From positions 3,413,501-3,477,500 of the forward strand of contig NZ_CP027218.1 in assembly GCF_004124275.1 (NCBI RefSeq): a DNA stretch of 64,000 bases, in the 5' to 3' direction. Position 1 is the stretch's first letter. Each line of letters begins with the position of its first letter. This stretch comes from Pseudomonas sp. DTU12.3 (GTDB taxonomy: Bacteria > Pseudomonadota > Gammaproteobacteria > Pseudomonadales > Pseudomonadaceae). The notes under the pieces were generated by a model, which made no database searches, had not been told where the DNA came from, and saw nothing but the letters and a program-made list of their open reading frames with translations. Position numbers and translations under genes: made by a program. Positions 51,468-60,209 of the stretch are shown here, in pieces.

Positions 51468-51947
51468 ATGTCTACTGCAGCCCAGGTACGTCCGCCATTG
51501 CCGCCCTTCAATCGTGAATCGGCCATCGACAAAGTTCGTTTGGCCGAGGATGGCTGGAACTCCCGCGATCCGGAAAAGGTATCGCTGGCTTACACCCTCG
51601 ACACGAAATGGCGCAACCGCGCCGAGTTCGCCGACAACCGCGAAGAAGCCAAGGCTTTCCTGACGCGCAAATGGGCAAAAGAGCTGGATTACCGTTTGAT
51701 CAAGGAGCTTTGGGCGTATTCGGACACGCGCATCGCCGTGCGTTACGCCTATGAATGGCACGACGATTCGGGCAACTGGTTCCGCTCCTATGGCAACGAG
51801 AATTGGGAGTTTGATGAGCAGGGCTTGATGTTCCAGCGCTATGCCTGCATCAACGACCTGCCGATCAAAGAGAGCGAACGCAAGTTCCGTTGGCCACTGG
51901 GCCGCCGCCCGGATGATCACCCGGGCCTGTCCGACCTCGGCCTGTAA
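51468..51947 (+). CDS. SnoaL/NTF2-fold DUF1348 protein
   Basis: The 159-residue protein has the DUF1348 pattern: [32 protein letters not shown] near residue 20, [27 protein letters not shown] near 55 and [21 protein letters not shown] near 95. The fold is that of NTF2-like small-molecule enzymes or binders. A GGGAG site precedes the ATG. It probably depends on the TetR gene upstream. No reaction is known to me for this family. Confidence 0.85.
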   Translation: MSTAAQVRPPLPPFNRESAIDKVRLAEDGWNSRDPEKVSLAYTLDTKWRNRAEFADNREEAKAFLTRKWAKELDYRLIKELWAYSDTRIAVRYAYEWHDDSGNWFRSYGNENWEFDEQGLMFQRYACINDLPIKESERKFRWPLGRRPDDHPGLSDLGL

Positions 51948-51970
51948 GCCAAGCGCATGACCTCACCCTC

Positions 51971-52048
51971 TGTAGGAGCTGCCGAAGGCTGCGATCTTTT
52001 GATGTTGTTTTCAAGATCAAAAGATCGCAGCCTTCGGCAGCTCCTACA
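51971..52048. repeat. REP inverted pair, TGTAGGAGCT family
   Basis: A long stem with CCGAAGGCTGCGATC arms lies between the convergent DUF1348 and sfnG genes and may end both transcripts. Confidence 0.87.
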
Positions 52049-52063
52049 GGGGATGTGTTGCGA

Positions 52064-53146
52064 TCAGGCTACTGCTGCGGTTTTTTTGGATTCAAGTTCG
52101 CGCACCAATGGCAACACGCGCTGGCCGAAGTATTCCACCTCTTCCTGAAAATGCAGAAAGCCCGCCAACACCAGATCCACCCCCACCGCTTTCAGCGCGA
52201 CAATCCGCTCGGCAATCTGCAACGGTGTACCGATGAGGTTGGTCTTGAAACCATCGTTGTACTGCACCAGATCCTCGAACGTCGATTTCGCCCAGTTACC
52301 CTCTCCCTCCGGTGACGCCCTGCCCGCCTGTTTCGCTGCGTCGCCAAAGGCATTCACCGCTTCCGGATCGGCCTGATCGATGATCTGCGCCAGCACTGCC
52401 CGCGCCTCTTCCTCGGTGTCACGGGCGATGACGAACGCGTTGACGCCGATCTTCACCGAATGGTTATTCGCCGCCGCTTTGCCACGAATATCGTCAACCT
52501 GCGCCTTGATCCCTTCAACGCTATTGCCGTTGGTGAAATACCAGTCCGAAACCCTTGCGGCCATGTCCCGCGCCGCACGCGAGCTGCCGCCCTGAAAGAT
52601 TTCCGGACGGCCCAGTGGTTTTGGCTTGAGGGTGTAATTGTCGAAACGGTAGAAGTCGCCGCGAAAGGTGAAGTTGTCCTGACTCCAGACACCCCGCAAC
52701 GAGCGAATGAACTCCTCGGAACGGCGGTAGCGCTCGTCGTGCTCCAGCCAGTGTTCGCCGATGGCCTGGAACTCACCTTTGAACCAGCCGCTGACGATGT
52801 TTACCGCGATGCGCCCGTTGGTGAGTTGATCGATGGTCGCCAATTGTTTCGCCGCCAGCGCCGGTTGCCACGGCCCGGGCAGAATCGCCGCGATCACTTT
52901 GAGTTTGCTCGTTGCGGCCAGCAGGGCATGGCTGAACGCAACCGACTCGTGCTGGAACTCGGCGCCGTAACCGGCGGTGAAGCGGATCTGCGTCAGCGCG
53001 TATTCGAACCCGGCGGCTTCAGCGATCTGTGCGAGTTTGCGGTTGTAGTCGATGCCCCAGTCGGTGCGCTGTTCAATCTTACTGACCACCAGCCCACCGC
53101 TGACGTTCGGCACCCAGTAGGCAAATTTCACGGCTTGCTGACTCAT
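52064..53146 (-). CDS. sfnG: FMNH2-dependent dimethylsulfone monooxygenase SfnG
   Basis: The 360-residue luciferase-like monooxygenase begins MSQQAVKFAYWVPNVSGG, the N-terminus I recognise as SfnG of Pseudomonas putida. It oxidises dimethylsulfone to methanesulfinate using reduced FMN from a separate reductase, in sulfur scavenging. Family segments include LPGPWQPALAAKQLATIDQL near 96 and GGSSRAARDMAARVSDWYF near 190. ATG 53146 follows GAGGACACGCC. A sigma54-type promoter lies upstream, as expected for the SfnR-controlled gene. No other sfn gene is near. Confidence 0.92.
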   Translation of the reverse strand: MSQQAVKFAYWVPNVSGGLVVSKIEQRTDWGIDYNRKLAQIAEAAGFEYALTQIRFTAGYGAEFQHESVAFSHALLAATSKLKVIAAILPGPWQPALAAKQLATIDQLTNGRIAVNIVSGWFKGEFQAIGEHWLEHDERYRRSEEFIRSLRGVWSQDNFTFRGDFYRFDNYTLKPKPLGRPEIFQGGSSRAARDMAARVSDWYFTNGNSVEGIKAQVDDIRGKAAANNHSVKIGVNAFVIARDTEEEARAVLAQIIDQADPEAVNAFGDAAKQAGRASPEGEGNWAKSTFEDLVQYNDGFKTNLIGTPLQIAERIVALKAVGVDLVLAGFLHFQEEVEYFGQRVLPLVRELESKKTAAVA

Positions 53147-53187
53147 TGGCGTGTCCTCGGGACATTTGGGGGAGATGGGAGTGATAG

Positions 53188-53203
53188 AGCAGCAAGCGTG
53201 CCA
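53188..53203 (-). promoter_or_regulatory. Sigma54 (-24/-12) promoter of sfnG
   Basis: On the minus strand TGGCACGCTTGCTGCT has the GG and GC separated by 10 bases, and the -24 element TGGCACG is perfect. The -12 element CTGCT has one mismatch to TTGCW. It would start transcription about 30 bases before the sfnG ATG. The remaining upstream gap (to 53506) holds one REP pair and no gene. Confidence 0.65.
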
Positions 53204-53320
53204 AGGCTGGAGTGCCTGATTTTTTTGGGTTTCCCGGCTATCAAGATGTTTTTTTAAGGGGGATTTGTTGGCTGGATGTTGAGTGGGCAACAGTAGGTTT
53301 TGCATTGGCTGGGATGCCGC

Positions 53321-53415
53321 CTTCGCGAGCAAGCCCGCTCCCACAGGGGATTTTTGGTGAATATTGATTTTGTGACCAACCCAAAAACTGTGGGAGCGAG
53401 CCTGCTCGCGAAGGC
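53321..53415. repeat. REP inverted pair, TGTGGGAG family
   Basis: Arms CTTCGCGAGCAAGCCCGCTC and GAGCGAGCCTGCTCGCGAAG enclose a longer centre of about 45 bases. It lies between sfnG and the TauE-family gene, upstream of both. Confidence 0.86.
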
Positions 53416-53506
53416 GTCAGACGGGTCGCCGCAAAAGTTGGATACAGGTAACATGACCGCCCTCCCCGCAGCTCCCGTTCTGCGCCCTGCCGAATAAGCC
53501 GATTCC

Positions 53507-54286
53507 ATGCCTTTCGAACTCAGCGTTGACCTCACCACCCTGGCCATTCTGGCTATCGTCGCTTTCATTGCCGGTTTCATCGATGCCATCGCCGGCGGTG
53601 GCGGTCTGTTGACCACGCCTGCGCTGCTGACCGCCGGCCTGCCACCGCACCTGGTGCTGGGCACCAATAAACTCAGCTCGACGTTCGGCTCGGCCACCGC
53701 CAGTTTCACCTTCTACAAACGCAAGCTGTTCCATCCACGCCAGTGGGTGCACGCGATTGTCGGCACGCTGGTCGGGGCATTGACCGGCGCCATCGTCGCC
53801 CATTACCTGCCGGCGGAGTGGCTGAACAAGATGCTCCCGGTGATCGTCTTCGCCTGCGGTTTGTATTTGCTCTTCGGCGGTACGCCAAAAGCGCCGCTGG
53901 ACAGCGACGCGCCGATCAAGAAGAAATGGCAATCGACCCAAGGCTTCAGCCTCGGTTTCTACGACGGTGTGGCCGGCCCCGGCACCGGCGCGTTCTGGAC
54001 AGTGAGCAGCCTGCTGCTCTACCCGATCGATCTGGTCAAGGCCAGCGGCGTGGCGCGCAGCATGAACTTCGTCAGCAACATTGCGGCGCTGTCGGTGTTC
54101 GTGTTTTCCGGGCAGGTGGACTGGATCATCGGCCTGAGCATGGGCCTGTCGGTGATGGTCGGCGCATTCTTTGGCGCGCGCACCGCGATCAGCGGCGGCG
54201 CCAAGTTCATTCGCCCGGTGTTCATCACCGTGGTGCTGGGTTTGACCGTACGCTTAGCTTGGCAGCACTGGTTCAGCGTGGCCTAA
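53507..54286 (+). CDS. TauE/SafE-family membrane exporter
   Basis: The 259-residue protein has about eight helices and the TauE/SafE family motifs [22 protein letters not shown] near residue 22 and [18 protein letters not shown] near 50, with a second-half repeat near 145 ([15 protein letters not shown]). The family exports sulfite or organosulfur anions. Divergence from sfnG fits a sulfur role, but this is inference. Its 3' end overlaps nudC by 33 bases. Confidence 0.82.
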   Translation: MPFELSVDLTTLAILAIVAFIAGFIDAIAGGGGLLTTPALLTAGLPPHLVLGTNKLSSTFGSATASFTFYKRKLFHPRQWVHAIVGTLVGALTGAIVAHYLPAEWLNKMLPVIVFACGLYLLFGGTPKAPLDSDAPIKKKWQSTQGFSLGFYDGVAGPGTGAFWTVSSLLLYPIDLVKASGVARSMNFVSNIAALSVFVFSGQVDWIIGLSMGLSVMVGAFFGARTAISGGAKFIRPVFITVVLGLTVRLAWQHWFSVA

Positions 54287-55084
54287 GCGCCGCGCCACGT
54301 AGACGTCGATCAGATAACGGGCAATCGATTTGGACGCCGGCAACGGCGGCAGGTCGTGCACGTTGAACCACTGGGCGTCTTCGATCTCGTCTTCCTGACA
54401 GACAATCTCGCCACCGGCGTACTCGGCATGGAAGCCGAGCATCATCGAATGCGGGAAAGGCCAGCACTGGCTGCCGAGGTATTGAATGTTCTGCACCTCG
54501 ATCTGCACTTCCTCGCGCACTTCGCGAATCAGGCAATCCTCGGCCGACTCGCCAGGTTCGGCGAATCCGGCCAGCGTGCTGTAGACCCCGGTGACGAAAC
54601 GCGGTGAGCGCGCCAACAGAATCTCGTCGCCACGGGTAATCAGCACGATCATGCTCGGCGAAATCCGCGGATAACTGCGCAAATCACATGGCTGGCAATA
54701 CATCGCCCGCTCACGTGGCACTTGCGTCATCGCCTGACCGCAATTGCCGCAGAAACGATGTTCGCGCGCCCAAGTGCCAATCTGCGCGGCGTAACCGAGG
54801 ACTTTGTAGACCGTCTGATCGCCATCGAGCATGAACGCCCGCAGGCCTTTCCAGCTGCAACCCGGCACCTCGCTGGCACTGCGCAACTCCAGCAAATACA
54901 CCGGCTCGCCATCGAGATGGCCGATGCCATGCTCGGCGAGGACTGACAAGTCCTGACGCTTGAGCCATTCGCGCGGGAACAGCGCGCCGTTGTCATCGAA
55001 CAGAAAGCCTTCCGGGCCGCGCGCCACGGCCCAGCCGCCCGGTTGATCGGTGTCGAGTACTGCAGTGGTCCAGCGAGCTGTCAT
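54254..55084 (-). CDS. nudC: NADH pyrophosphatase NudC
   Basis: The 276-residue hydrolase splits NADH (and may remove NAD caps from RNA). It has a zinc ribbon (FCGNCGQAM near 111 and YCQPCDL near 129) and the Nudix box [20 protein letters not shown] near residue 172. The NADH-specificity segment reads [11 protein letters not shown] where the family usually has SQPWPFPxS. It follows a dienoyl-CoA isomerase gene by 6 bases on the same strand. Confidence 0.92.
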   Translation of the reverse strand: MTARWTTAVLDTDQPGGWAVARGPEGFLFDDNGALFPREWLKRQDLSVLAEHGIGHLDGEPVYLLELRSASEVPGCSWKGLRAFMLDGDQTVYKVLGYAAQIGTWAREHRFCGNCGQAMTQVPRERAMYCQPCDLRSYPRISPSMIVLITRGDEILLARSPRFVTGVYSTLAGFAEPGESAEDCLIREVREEVQIEVQNIQYLGSQCWPFPHSMMLGFHAEYAGGEIVCQEDEIEDAQWFNVHDLPPLPASKSIARYLIDVYVARRLGHAEPVLPS

Positions 55085-55090
55085 GGTTTC

Positions 55091-55903
55091 TCAGTCCAGA
55101 AATTCGGGTTTCTGTTTGCTCATGTGGGCGGCCATGGCCACGCGCAAATCGGTGGATTGCAGCATGGCGGCGTTCCAGGTGGCAACGTATTCGAGGCCGT
55201 CGTCGATGCGATGGTCGCGCATGTAGCTGATCATTTCCTTGGTGCCGGTCACCGCGATCGGCGACTTCGAAGCGATCTCGCGAGCGATGTCGATCACCCC
55301 TTCGAGCAACGCGTCCTTGTCGCTGTAGACGCGATTGACCAGGCCGATGCTGCGCGCTTCGTCAGCGCCAAAGGTGCGACCGGTGTAAGCCAGTTCACGC
55401 AGCATGCCGTCCCCGATGATCCGTGGCAACCGTTGCAAAGTGCCAACATCGGCGGCCATGCCGATATCGATTTCCTTGATCGAGAATTGCGCGTCTTCGG
55501 CGGCATAACGCATGTCGCAGGCCGCGATCAGATCGATCGCACCGCCCAGGCAGTAACCCTGAATCGCCGCGAGCACCGGTTTGCGGCAGTTGTCGACGGC
55601 ATTGAACGAGGCTTGCAGGGTGAGGATCTTGCGGCGCAGCAGGCGCGCGTTGCGGCCGACGTCCTTGCCCAGTTCATTGGCGACGCCGGCGAGCATCATC
55701 AGGTCGATGCCCGAGGAGAAATGTTTGCCGTTGCCGCTGAGCACCACCACGCGCACTTCGTCGGTGTCGTCGATCCACTGGAAAATCTCGACGATCTCGC
55801 TCCAGAACGCCGCGTTCATCGAGTTGATCTTTTCCGGGCGATTGATCTGCACATGGGCGATGTTATCGGCCAGTTCGACGCTGAAGGCGGAGTATTGAGT
55901 CAT
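55091..55903 (-). CDS. Crotonase-family delta(3,5)-delta(2,4)-dienoyl-CoA isomerase-like protein
   Basis: The 270-residue protein has GNGKHFSSGIDLMMLAG near residue 57, QGYCLGGAIDLIAACD near 114 and FSIKEIDIGMAADVGTLQRLP near 137. The last resembles the mammalian ECH1 active site, with acidic residues flanking the site and the ADVGTLQRL run. It would move double bonds in unsaturated fatty acyl-CoA during beta-oxidation. It is cotranscribed with nudC by close spacing. Confidence 0.85.
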   Translation of the reverse strand: MTQYSAFSVELADNIAHVQINRPEKINSMNAAFWSEIVEIFQWIDDTDEVRVVVLSGNGKHFSSGIDLMMLAGVANELGKDVGRNARLLRRKILTLQASFNAVDNCRKPVLAAIQGYCLGGAIDLIAACDMRYAAEDAQFSIKEIDIGMAADVGTLQRLPRIIGDGMLRELAYTGRTFGADEARSIGLVNRVYSDKDALLEGVIDIAREIASKSPIAVTGTKEMISYMRDHRIDDGLEYVATWNAAMLQSTDLRVAMAAHMSKQKPEFLD

Positions 55904-55999
55904 GGCAGTGATCCTTTACCGGGCTGAAAATGAGGCCCGAACTATAACAAGGCATCACAGTGGCGGTTCAGCCAAATGCGGGACTCTCACACCGCCCCC

Positions 56000-56084
56000 T
56001 GTAGGAGCTGCCGCAGGCTGCGATCTTTTGATTGTGATTTTTAAAAGACCAGATCAAAAGATCGCAGCCTGCGGCAGCTCCTAC
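56000..56084. repeat. REP inverted pair, TGTAGGAGCT family, overlapping a stop codon
   Basis: A nearly perfect stem. The TAG stop of the methyltransferase gene (complement of 56081-56083) is inside the right arm. Confidence 0.87.
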
Positions 56085-56851
56085 AGGGATTTTTGCGTGA
56101 CGAAGGCGGCGGTTTCGTAGGGCACCGTCACCACATCCCTGCCGCGCAGCTGCGGCTCGGACGCGATCAACGCGCGAATCTGCTCATCAACCTTCGCCCG
56201 TTGTGCGTCCGGCAGTGCGGCAATGAAACTGGTCGAACGCACTCGATTGAAAATCACGTCCTCCGTTGAGCCGGTATGGCCGTTGTGGAACTGCTGCAAT
56301 TGCAACGGGCCGAAGCGCGGATGGGGGAACGCCTTGCGCCATTCGCCGGTGTAATAACGCGGCGTATCACCCTCCAGCGCATTGACGATGGCATCGAGTT
56401 TCGGCACCCAGCTCGCCTGCGTATCACGCAGGTTCCAGATCAGTCCAAGCTTGCCACCGGGCTTGAGCACCCGGGCGATTTCGGTCAACGCCGCCTGACT
56501 GGCAAACCAGTGAAACGCCTGAGCGCAAACCACCACATCGACCGACGCGTCCGGCAATGGCAGATCCGTCGCAGTACCGCTGACGGCCAGCACATCGGGC
56601 CATGCCTCATAGAGTTTCTCAAGCATCTGCGGCACCGGTTCGACGGCAATCACCTGCGCGCCCGTCGCCACGAGTCGGCCGGTGAATTTGCCGGTGCCGG
56701 CGCCGAGATCAATCACGGTCTTGTGAGCATCCAGCCCCAACGTCGCGGTCAGCCAGTCGGCGACCTGCGGCGGATATTCCGGCCGTCCTTTGACATAGGT
56801 GTCGGCAGCAGTCTTGTAGCCGGCGGCGGAGTGATGGAGCTGTTCGTTCAT
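56081..56851 (-). CDS. Class I SAM-dependent methyltransferase
   Basis: The 256-residue protein has the SAM-binding motif TVIDLGAGTGKFTGRLVATGAQVIAVEP near residue 40, VSGTATDLPLPDASVDVVVCAQAFHWF near 75 and VLKPGGKLGLIWNL near 122. It belongs to the Methyltransf_11 group. The acceptor is unknown. AAGGGG precedes the start. The last codons TCC CTG TAG read into the REP edge, so the C-terminus may have been set by the repeat. Confidence 0.83.
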   Translation of the reverse strand: MNEQLHHSAAGYKTAADTYVKGRPEYPPQVADWLTATLGLDAHKTVIDLGAGTGKFTGRLVATGAQVIAVEPVPQMLEKLYEAWPDVLAVSGTATDLPLPDASVDVVVCAQAFHWFASQAALTEIARVLKPGGKLGLIWNLRDTQASWVPKLDAIVNALEGDTPRYYTGEWRKAFPHPRFGPLQLQQFHNGHTGSTEDVIFNRVRSTSFIAALPDAQRAKVDEQIRALIASEPQLRGRDVVTVPYETAAFVTQKSL

Positions 56852-57004
56852 GGCAGTTTCCCCTTATGGCGAAGCATCGGATCGACGGCGGATGTTCACG
56901 AGCATAGCGCTTGAATTTACCGCGACCTTGAACAGTCACTGACAATGCAATGAATAAAAATTCACCCTCGGGTGTTAACCCTATATTGCCCACGAGGATG
57001 ACCC

Positions 57005-57565
57005 ATGAGCGTTACGACCACTGATATGCCCGTCCGTTACGACCGACTGACCATGACCCTGCACTGGCTGACTGCCGCGCTGGTGATCGGCCTGTTTGCC
57101 TGCGCGCAGATTTGGGAGCAATTGCCCAAAGGCACGCCATTGCGCAAAGAGCTGCAGGCATTGCACATCTCGTTTGGCATCTTGCTGGCCGTCATTGTTG
57201 TCGGCCGGGTGCTCTGGCGTTTGTTCAAGGGGCGGCGCTTGCCGCCGGCGAACAAGGGTGCACTGAACATTCTGGCGAAAACCGCACACCTGGCGCTGTA
57301 CGCGCTGCTGTTGAGTCAGATCGTGCTGGGGTTCTTCTTGCGCTGGGCGCAGGCCGAACCGTTCAACTTCTTCGGGCTGTTTGATGTCCCAACCCTGATT
57401 GCCTTCGATAAAAGCATGAAGTCGGTGTTTGGCGGCCTGCATGAACAAGTAGCGTGGGCCATCATTATCCTCGCCTCTTTGCACGCGATCGTCGCACTGG
57501 TGCATCACTACGGCCTGCGTGACAACACCTTGCGGCGCATGTTGCCGGGACGTGTTTCCAACTGA
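57005..57565 (+). CDS. Cytochrome b561 family membrane protein
   Basis: The 186-residue protein has four membrane helices with histidines placed as haem ligands: MTLHWLTAALVIGLF near residue 18, ALHISFGILLAVIVVGRV near 55, and HEQVAWAIIILASLHAIVALVHH near 142. It passes electrons at the inner membrane, perhaps between quinol and a periplasmic acceptor. GAGG precedes the start. It begins a row of same-strand genes that includes the TPR protein and the sigma/anti-sigma pair. Confidence 0.86.
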   Translation: MSVTTTDMPVRYDRLTMTLHWLTAALVIGLFACAQIWEQLPKGTPLRKELQALHISFGILLAVIVVGRVLWRLFKGRRLPPANKGALNILAKTAHLALYALLLSQIVLGFFLRWAQAEPFNFFGLFDVPTLIAFDKSMKSVFGGLHEQVAWAIIILASLHAIVALVHHYGLRDNTLRRMLPGRVSN

Positions 57566-57594
57566 AACGACACTTTCACTCTGGAGCCTTGCCC

Positions 57595-58128
57595 ATGACT
57601 ATCCGTTCCGTTATGTTCGCCGCCCCGCTGCTACTGGCGGCTGCCATGTCCAGCCATCTGGCCTTCGCCAATGGTGACGACGACGAGCCGGTGCAGAAGC
57701 CTGAATGCCCGAAAGGCCAGGTCTGGGACAGCAAAACGCAAAAATGCGTCTTGCAGACCAGCAGCCTGTTGCCCGATGCCGACCGCACCGATTACGCCTA
57801 TCGTCTGGCCAAGGCTGGCCGCTACGAGGAAGCACTGGCGTTGCTCGACACGCTGAAACAGCCGAACACCGCCAAGGCGCTGAATTATCGCGGGTACGCC
57901 ACGCGCAAACTCGGACGTACCGACGAAGGCATCAGCTATTACCTGCAATCGGTGAAACTCGATCCGCAGTACGCGCAAGTGCGCGAATACCTCGGCGAAG
58001 CCTACGTGATCAAGGGCCGCGTCGACCTCGCGCAAGAACAGTTGCAGCAGATCCGGTCGATCTGCGGCACGGCGTGCGAGGAATACCAGGACCTGGCGCA
58101 AGCCATTAACGACTCATCGAAAACCTGA
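57595..58128 (+). CDS. Secreted tetratricopeptide-repeat protein
   Basis: The 177-residue protein has a signal peptide (residues 1-26, ending AFA-NG). A short Cys-containing segment, PECPKGQVWDSKTQKCVL (about 36-53), comes next, then two to three TPR units between 65 and 140 (YAYRLAKAGRYEEALALLD, GYATRKLGRTDEGISYYLQ, YLGEAYVIKGRVDLAQEQL). It probably binds a partner protein in the periplasm. It starts 29 bases after the cytochrome gene behind TGGAG. Its role beside the ECF pair is open. Confidence 0.8.
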   Translation: MTIRSVMFAAPLLLAAAMSSHLAFANGDDDEPVQKPECPKGQVWDSKTQKCVLQTSSLLPDADRTDYAYRLAKAGRYEEALALLDTLKQPNTAKALNYRGYATRKLGRTDEGISYYLQSVKLDPQYAQVREYLGEAYVIKGRVDLAQEQLQQIRSICGTACEEYQDLAQAINDSSKT

Positions 58129-58148
58129 CATCAATAGCGGAGGCCATC

Positions 58149-58676
58149 ATCGTCAGCGATCAGGCATTCAGAGCGGAACTCGGACAGCATCTGGCGCGAT
58201 TGTGGCGCTACGGTCTGCTGCTGTCGCGCAATCGGCATGTCGCCGAGGATCTGGTGCAGGCGACCTGTGTGCGCGCGCTGGAGCGTTCTGCTCAATACAT
58301 CGCCGGCACGCGCATGGACCGTTGGCTGCTGAGCATTCTGCATTCGATCTGGCTCAATGAAGTACGCGCGCGGCGTGTGCGTCAAGGCGCGGGCCAAGTC
58401 GATGCCGACGGCCAGTTGGCGTTCGATGGCGAATACGCCGCGCAAACCCATGTGCTGGCCGCGCAAGTGATACGCCGCGTCGATGCCCTGCCCGAGACCC
58501 AGCGTGAAACCGTGTATCTGGCTTATGTCGAAGGCTTGTCCTACCGCGAAGTCGCCGAGGTCCTGCAAGTGCCGATCGGCACGGTGATGAGCCGCCTGGC
58601 CACCGCACGCCTGAAACTCGCCGAATACCCGCCGCTGCAAGCGGTGCCGAAAACCACCGAAGGAGACCGGTCATGA
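58149..58676 (+). CDS. ECF-type RNA polymerase sigma factor with a non-standard start
   Basis: Region 2 (RHVAEDLVQATCVRALERS) and region 4 (LSYREVAEVLQVPIGTVMSRLATARLKL) identify a small sigma70. A strong GGAGG at 58139-58143 is followed by in-frame ATC ATC GTC AGC GAT CAG, but no ATG, GTG or TTG occurs before TTG 58200, which would cut into region 2. I place the start at the ATC 5 bases after GGAGG. The TTG start or a base error (GTC for GTG at 58152) are alternatives. It overlaps the anti-sigma gene by ATGA. Confidence 0.7.
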   Translation: MVSDQAFRAELGQHLARLWRYGLLLSRNRHVAEDLVQATCVRALERSAQYIAGTRMDRWLLSILHSIWLNEVRARRVRQGAGQVDADGQLAFDGEYAAQTHVLAAQVIRRVDALPETQRETVYLAYVEGLSYREVAEVLQVPIGTVMSRLATARLKLAEYPPLQAVPKTTEGDRS

Positions 58677-59431
58677 ACACACCTTCGGATGAACAACTGG
58701 TCGCGTACCTGGACAATGAACTCGACCGCGAACAGCGCAGCCAACTCGACAATGCGATCGCCGACGATCCGCTGCTCAGCCTGCGTGTGCAATGGCTCAG
58801 TCGCAGCAATCTGCCGTACAAAGCGGCCTACGATGAACTGGCGCAGCAAGCGCCATTGGAACGCTTGCAGGCTCGACTCGACGGCATTGCGTCACCGGAA
58901 CATCCGGGCCTGAGCCGACGCCGGTTTATCGGCGCGACGGCCGCCACTCTGGTGGCTGGCGGCGTGTTGGCCGATCGACTGTTGCTCGGCTGGCAAGCGC
59001 AGCAAGACCACAACTGGCGTGAATTGGTCGGCGACTACATGGCGCTATATGTCCCGCAGACGCTCGATCATCTGCCGGCAGACGAGGCGAGTCAGCGCGC
59101 GCAGTTGCGTACGGTGGACGCGCGGCTGGGCCTGAGCCTCGCACCGGCTACGCTAAAGCTGCCCGGCGCCGAGTTCAAGCGCGCGCAAATGCTTGAATAC
59201 GATGGCGTGCCGATCGCGCAAATAACCTATCTCGATGCCAGGCATGGCCCCATGGCCTTGTGCGTCACCCGTTCCAACAGCGGCAGTCAGCCGCTGGCTC
59301 ACGAACGGCGGCACGCCATGAACGTGGTGTACTGGACCGAACGCGAGCACGCGTGGATGTTGATCGGGCATAACCCGGCGCCGGAGCTAGAGGTTCTGGC
59401 CAGGCATTTGATCGAACGACTGAGCGCATGA
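58673..59431 (+). CDS. Anti-sigma factor, membrane-bound
   Basis: The 252-residue protein begins with the anti-sigma helix set DEQLVAYLDNELDREQRSQL. There is no zinc HxxxCxxC motif. A hydrophobic segment follows SRRRFIGATAATLVAGGVLA at about residues 82-101, which looks like a Tat-type twin-arginine motif placed internally. The periplasmic part (about 115-252) would sense the signal. Coupling with the ECF gene by ATGA makes the pairing firm. Confidence 0.83.
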   Translation: MNTPSDEQLVAYLDNELDREQRSQLDNAIADDPLLSLRVQWLSRSNLPYKAAYDELAQQAPLERLQARLDGIASPEHPGLSRRRFIGATAATLVAGGVLADRLLLGWQAQQDHNWRELVGDYMALYVPQTLDHLPADEASQRAQLRTVDARLGLSLAPATLKLPGAEFKRAQMLEYDGVPIAQITYLDARHGPMALCVTRSNSGSQPLAHERRHAMNVVYWTEREHAWMLIGHNPAPELEVLARHLIERLSA

Positions 59432-59481
59432 CGGCCTCTGCCACTATCCTGTGCGGGTGATTATCCAAGGAGGACATACCG

Positions 59482-60108
59482 ATGCAGATTTCCCCACGCA
59501 GCGCGCTGCTGGTCATCGACGTACAGAACGACTTCACCCCCGGCGGGCAATTGGCCGTACCTGAAGGCGATCAGATCGTCCCGCTGATCAACCGACTCGC
59601 CGGCCTTTTCAAGCAGGTCATCATTGCCCAGGACTGGCACCCTGCCGGGCATGCCTCGTTCGCCTCGAGCCATCCCGGGCGCAAGCCTTACGATGTGATT
59701 GAGTTGCCCTACGGCCCGCAGACGCTGTGGCCGGATCATTGCGTACGGGCCACACCCGGCGCCGGGTTCCATCCAGAACTGGACCTGCCCCACGCGCAAC
59801 TGGTGATTCGCAAAGGCTGCAACCCGGACATCGACAGTTATTCGGCGTTTCTCGAAGCCGACCGCACCACGGTCACCGGGCTCGCCGGCTATCTCAAGGA
59901 GCGTGGCATCGACACGGTCTATATGGTCGGACTGGCGCTGGATTTCTGCGTGATGTTTTCCGCGCTGGACGCACGCACGGCGGGCTTCAACGCATTTGTC
60001 GTGCTGGATGCCTGTCGGGCGATCGATCTGCAGGGCTCGCTGGCAGCCGCGACCGAGCGCATGCAACTGGCCGGGGTCGGCCTGATCCAGTCAAACGACC
60101 TCATCTAA
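59482..60108 (+). CDS. pncA: Nicotinamidase/pyrazinamidase PncA
   Basis: The 208-residue hydrolase converts nicotinamide to nicotinate for NAD salvage. The catalytic triad is visible as Asp13 (VIDVQNDF), Lys111 (VIRKGCNP) and Cys156 (LALDFCVMFS). Metal ligands Asp51, His53 and His57 are in AQDWHPAGHASF. It has its own AAGGAGG site and follows the anti-sigma gene by 50 bases. Confidence 0.93.
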   Translation: MQISPRSALLVIDVQNDFTPGGQLAVPEGDQIVPLINRLAGLFKQVIIAQDWHPAGHASFASSHPGRKPYDVIELPYGPQTLWPDHCVRATPGAGFHPELDLPHAQLVIRKGCNPDIDSYSAFLEADRTTVTGLAGYLKERGIDTVYMVGLALDFCVMFSALDARTAGFNAFVVLDACRAIDLQGSLAAATERMQLAGVGLIQSNDLI

Positions 60109-60113
60109 CCCGG

Positions 60114-60204
60114 GTAGGAGCTGCCGCAGGCTGCGATCCTTTGATCTTAAAAACAACATCAACAGATCGTCCGATCGCGGCCCGAGCCTGCGGCAGCTCC
60201 TACA
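60114..60204. repeat. REP inverted pair, TGTAGGAGCT family, with insert in right half
   Basis: The right half carries an extra CGATCGCGGCCCGAGCCTG variant compared with other copies. It lies between the convergent pncA and sensor kinase genes. Confidence 0.82.
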
Positions 60205-60209
60205 TGGTT

